Assembly (NCBI GenBank): GCA_023417065.1
Contig: JAEZGH010000019.1
Location: 1-64,000, forward strand
Reading direction: 5' to 3'
DNA from: Bacteroidota bacterium
Lineage (GTDB): Bacteria > Bacteroidota > Bacteroidia > Cytophagales > Cyclobacteriaceae
Length of the DNA stretch: 64,000 bases
A program made the position numbers and the translations under genes. The notes beneath the pieces are model-generated. The model worked only from the letters and a program-made list of their open reading frames with translations. It was not told where the DNA came from and ran no database searches. Shown here piece after piece: positions 61,051 to 64,000 of this stretch. Positions within the stretch are counted from its first letter, which is position 1; each line of letters opens with the position of its first letter.

Positions 61051-64000
61051 TTAGTGTGTATCGTTTCCATTTTCGGCATCAACTGACGCGGTGCGCAGTT
61101 TCTTCTTACCAACTTTTTCCTGCAGCCATTGGAACAGCATAAACAGAATTGGAATGACGAAGACGCCGAATACCGTACCGATCAAAAGTCCACCTACGGC
61201 ACCAGTACCGATAGACCGGTTTCCTGCGGCGCCGATTCCTCCGGCGAACACGAGCGGGAGCAAACCGATGATAAAGGCGAATGAAGTCATGAGGATTGGC
61301 CTTAGCCTTACCCTTGCGCCTTCAATCGCGGCCTCGAAAATGGTGAAGCCGGCTTCACGGCGCTGAATGGCGAACTCAACAATAAGAATTGCGTTTTTCG
61401 CCAGAAGCCCGAGCAGCATCACGAGTGCAATCTGGAAGTAAATGTTGATCTGAAGGCCTGCCAGTTTTGTCGTGACATAAGCTCCCATGATCCCAATCGG
61501 CAGTGAAAACAAAACCGAAAGGGGCAGGAGGTAGCTTTCATATTGTGCTGCCAGAATGAAGTACACAAACAGGATACTCAAAATAATGATGAATGTAGTT
61601 TGCGTGCCCGCAGCAATTTCCTCTCGGGTAAGACCTGAGAAATCAATCATGTAATTCTCCGGAAGCGCAGTCTGCGCGAGTTCCTGTACGGCTTTGATAG
61701 CGTCACCGGAAGAATATCCAGGGGCCGCAGATCCATTGACCGCTGCTGAGTTGAAGAGGTTGAATCGCGTCACCGACTGTGGACCGTAAACGCGTTTGAG
61801 TGCTACAAATTCTGTCAGCGGCGCCATGCGGCCCTCACCGTTGCGAACGAACAACGAATTCAGGTCACTGACGCTGGCGCGGTCTTCGGGGAGTGACTGA
61901 ACATACACGCGGTATTGTTTTCCGAACCTCGCGAAGTCAGCAGCATAGATTCCGCCAATGTATCCTTGCATTGTCTGGAAGATGGAACTGATGGAAACCC
62001 CCGCCTCCTTGGCTTTCTCCACATTCAGGTCAATTTCATACTGCGGATACTTGGTGTTAAACGAGCTCTGTGCGAACTGAATTTCGGGACGTTGCATCAG
62101 TTTCATAAGGAAGTCCTGCGTCACGCGGTCGAGTTCGTTAAAGCTGCCACCCAGGCGATCAAGAACCTGAAGTTCAAAACCTGACGACACACTGAATCCG
62201 GGAATACTTGGCGGTGAGAAGAAGAGTATATTCGCATCAGCAATGGTGGAAGCGGCGCCGAACATCTTTGCCATTATGGCGTCCGCCGACATCGACTCTT
62301 CTTTCCGTTCATCCCATGGCTTGAGCTTCAGGAAGCCCAGTCCATAGTTGCTTCCCGCGCCGGAGATAAGACTGAACCCATTTACGAGTGATCCACCTTC
62401 AACACCAGGGATATCCTTGATCTTCTCGTATAGCTCCTGCGTTACCTGAACGGTGCGATCAAGTGTAGCACCCGCCGGTAATTCTATGTTGGCAAATATC
62501 AGCCCGCGGTCCTCATTCGGTACAAAACCGGTAGGTGTTGTGGAGGCTGCCCACCAGATTCCTGCCACAGAGAGAAGCAGGATTACCGCCGTTACCCACT
62601 TATGACGGTATAGAAAACCGAGAGCCTTCCCGTATTTCTTTGTCGTGACCTCGAAGGCGAGGTTGAAATTGGTAAAGAAACGCTTCAGGAAGCTCTTTCG
62701 GTCGCGCTTTTCATGATGCGGCTTAAGCAGCAGGGCACACAACGCAGGACTTAGCGTCAATGCGTTTACGGCAGAGATGCCTATGGCTACAATCAGCGTT
62801 ACACCGAATTGCTCGTAGAATACGCCGGTAGGTCCGGTGATAAACGTTACCGGAATAAACACTGCAGCCATTACAAGTGTGATTGAAATGATCGCACCTG
62901 TAATTTCCTCCATGGCAGAGTGTGTTGCTTTCAGTGCGGTTTTCGCGCCTTCCTCCAGCTTGGCGTGTACTGCCTCAACCACTACAATGGCATCGTCGAC
63001 CACAATACCAATCGCCAGCACAAGGGCAAACAGTGTCAGCAGGTTTATCGAGTAACCAAAGAGGTTGAGGAAGAAGAACGTTCCTATGATGGAAACAGGA
63101 ACTGCGATTGCGGGGATAAGCGTCGAACGGAAGTCCTGCAGGAATATAAACACCACGATGAACACGAGTGCAAAAGCTTCAATCAGCGTAGTGACCACTT
63201 TACCAATCGAGGCGTTGAGGAACTCGTTGGTGTCGAAGTTGATCATGATTTTGAATCCCGAAGGGAAGTTCTTTTCCAGGTCGCGAAGTTGTTCGTGTAT
63301 GTTTTCAATGATTTCCTGTGCGTTGGATCCCGGAGTCTGATAAACCCCCATACTCACGCCGGGCAGGTTATTCGTATAAGAAATCACAGAGTATCCTTCG
63401 GCATCAAGTTCAACATCTGCAACATCGCGCAAACGCAGGAACGCGCCATTGCCAAGCGCCTTGATCACGATCTCACCGTATTGTTCTGCACGGTTGAATC
63501 GCCCCGGATACTTGATAACATATTCGAAAGCCTGAGCGCTGTTTTGTCCCAGGGCACCGGCAGCTGCTTCAAGACTTTGTTCGTTGATGGCGGCCACCAC
63601 ATCTGACGGCATCAGGTTATAAGTGGCGAGTTTGGCCGGATGAAGCCATATGCGCATCGCATAGTTCTTCGCGCCAAAAATAGTCACGTCGCCAACGCCT
63701 TTCACCCGTTTAAGGGTAGGCAGTACGTTGATGTTGATGTAATTCTGGATGTATGTTGCGTCGTAATCCTTGTTTTCCGACAGGATGGTGAGGAACATCA
63801 GTGCACTGGTTTGCTGCTTCTGCGTAGTGACACCCGATTGTGTAACCTCGCGTGGAAGAAGCGGAAGTGCCCGCGAAACCCTGTTCTGAACGTTCACGGA
63901 AGCAATATCAGGATCGATACCTTGTTCGAAGAACACCTGGATAGTGGCGCTACCATTGTTACTTGCTGTGGATGTCAGGTAGGTCATCCCTTCAACACCA
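61051..64000 (-). CDS. RND efflux permease (HAE1), 5' end outside window
   Basis: At least 983 residues of an AcrB-like permease. The frame stays open to the window edge (GVEG precedes the first internal Met at 63985-63987), and about 70-80 N-terminal residues are missing by comparison with the family. Visible features are the NVQNRVSRALPLLP segment of the first porter loop, the proton-relay helix AIGIVVDDAIVVVEAVH, and GLLAKNAILIVEFA in the second half. It is co-transcribed with the NodT gene. It differs in sequence and in channel type from the first pump at 26777, so the two systems are not recent duplicates. Confidence 0.95.
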   Translation of the reverse strand, partial: GVEGMTYLTSTASNNGSATIQVFFEQGIDPDIASVNVQNRVSRALPLLPREVTQSGVTTQKQQTSALMFLTILSENKDYDATYIQNYININVLPTLKRVKGVGDVTIFGAKNYAMRIWLHPAKLATYNLMPSDVVAAINEQSLEAAAGALGQNSAQAFEYVIKYPGRFNRAEQYGEIVIKALGNGAFLRLRDVADVELDAEGYSVISYTNNLPGVSMGVYQTPGSNAQEIIENIHEQLRDLEKNFPSGFKIMINFDTNEFLNASIGKVVTTLIEAFALVFIVVFIFLQDFRSTLIPAIAVPVSIIGTFFFLNLFGYSINLLTLFALVLAIGIVVDDAIVVVEAVHAKLEEGAKTALKATHSAMEEITGAIISITLVMAAVFIPVTFITGPTGVFYEQFGVTLIVAIGISAVNALTLSPALCALLLKPHHEKRDRKSFLKRFFTNFNLAFEVTTKKYGKALGFLYRHKWVTAVILLLSVAGIWWAASTTPTGFVPNEDRGLIFANIELPAGATLDRTVQVTQELYEKIKDIPGVEGGSLVNGFSLISGAGSNYGLGFLKLKPWDERKEESMSADAIMAKMFGAASTIADANILFFSPPSIPGFSVSSGFELQVLDRLGGSFNELDRVTQDFLMKLMQRPEIQFAQSSFNTKYPQYEIDLNVEKAKEAGVSISSIFQTMQGYIGGIYAADFARFGKQYRVYVQSLPEDRASVSDLNSLFVRNGEGRMAPLTEFVALKRVYGPQSVTRFNLFNSAAVNGSAAPGYSSGDAIKAVQELAQTALPENYMIDFSGLTREEIAAGTQTTFIIILSILFVYFILAAQYESYLLPLSVLFSLPIGIMGAYVTTKLAGLQINIYFQIALVMLLGLLAKNAILIVEFAIQRREAGFTIFEAAIEGARVRLRPILMTSFAFIIGLLPLVFAGGIGAAGNRSIGTGAVGGLLIGTVFGVFVIPILFMLFQWLQEKVGKKKLRTASVDAENGNDTH

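Noticed and set aside
62920..63606. 228-codon plus-strand frame
   Set aside because: It is opposite the RND permease and has a His/Asp/Arg composition typical of antisense frames.

Overview
The window looks like a chromosomal segment of a Bacteroidota bacterium, most likely of the order Cytophagales. The evidence is gene content: families largely confined to that phylum (DUF5777 barrel, DUF5687 ABC permease, SprB-type repeats, carboxypeptidase-regulatory-domain TonB receptors, long FtsX-type permeases, membrane-anchored barrel proteins beside ECF sigma factors), frequent lipoprotein signals, weak Shine-Dalgarno sequences and moderate GC. No phage or transposase gene is visible, and almost all genes are intact. 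Genus cannot be decided from the sequence alone.

Layout. 1-903 is non-coding and carries an 11-bp tandem repeat and REP-like hairpin units. 904-10290 is a sugar-related block: a NagB-like isomerase/deaminase with a PfkB kinase (minus), a GH43 and a GH3 glycosidase with a PA14 insert (plus), a Tat-exported Gfo/Idh/MocA oxidoreductase and a secreted serine hydrolase. 10311-12536 is an envelope/redox operon (DUF5777 barrel, YceI, SprB-repeat lipoprotein with a CxxxxCH motif), followed by an ECF sigma factor with a membrane-anchored barrel protein. 14739-16934 is a DUF5687/ATPase ABC exporter. 17124-18883 holds a lipoprotein and a pirin. 18898-22637 is a probable copper cluster: an OprC-like TonB receptor, a His/Met-containing lipoprotein, a small Cys membrane protein and a Cys-rich Csp-type copper-storage protein, with a TetR gene divergent to it. 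23649-29908 is a tetR-tolC-acrA-acrB type efflux operon.

30223-34812 pairs a sugar-acid dehydratase (IlvD/Edd) with a fused FAD/Fe-S 2-hydroxyacid dehydrogenase. A Ca2+/Na+ antiporter, a flavin monooxygenase and a TonB-dependent barrel follow. 40293 (minus) is a small envelope protein whose reading frame runs through its own terminator. 40480-43998 encodes a lipoprotein fusing ThuA, PQQ sugar dehydrogenase, PKD, cytochrome c and a CBM6-like domain. Then come a ferritin-like DUF892 protein, a FtsX-type permease, and two tandem paralogous secreted esterases, the second with four PKD domains.

The most distinctive locus is 52046-57720: a compact operon of ECF sigma factor, membrane-bound TPR anti-sigma candidate, lipoprotein subtilase and an exported TPR-CHAT (caspase-like) protein with a C-terminal membrane anchor. 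It is preceded by two strong inverted repeats. I infer an envelope-sensing, two-protease signalling or conflict module; no function is proven by the sequence. The right end holds a degenerate receiver protein, tRNA-Val(GAC), purine nucleoside phosphorylase and a second RND efflux operon truncated by the window edge.
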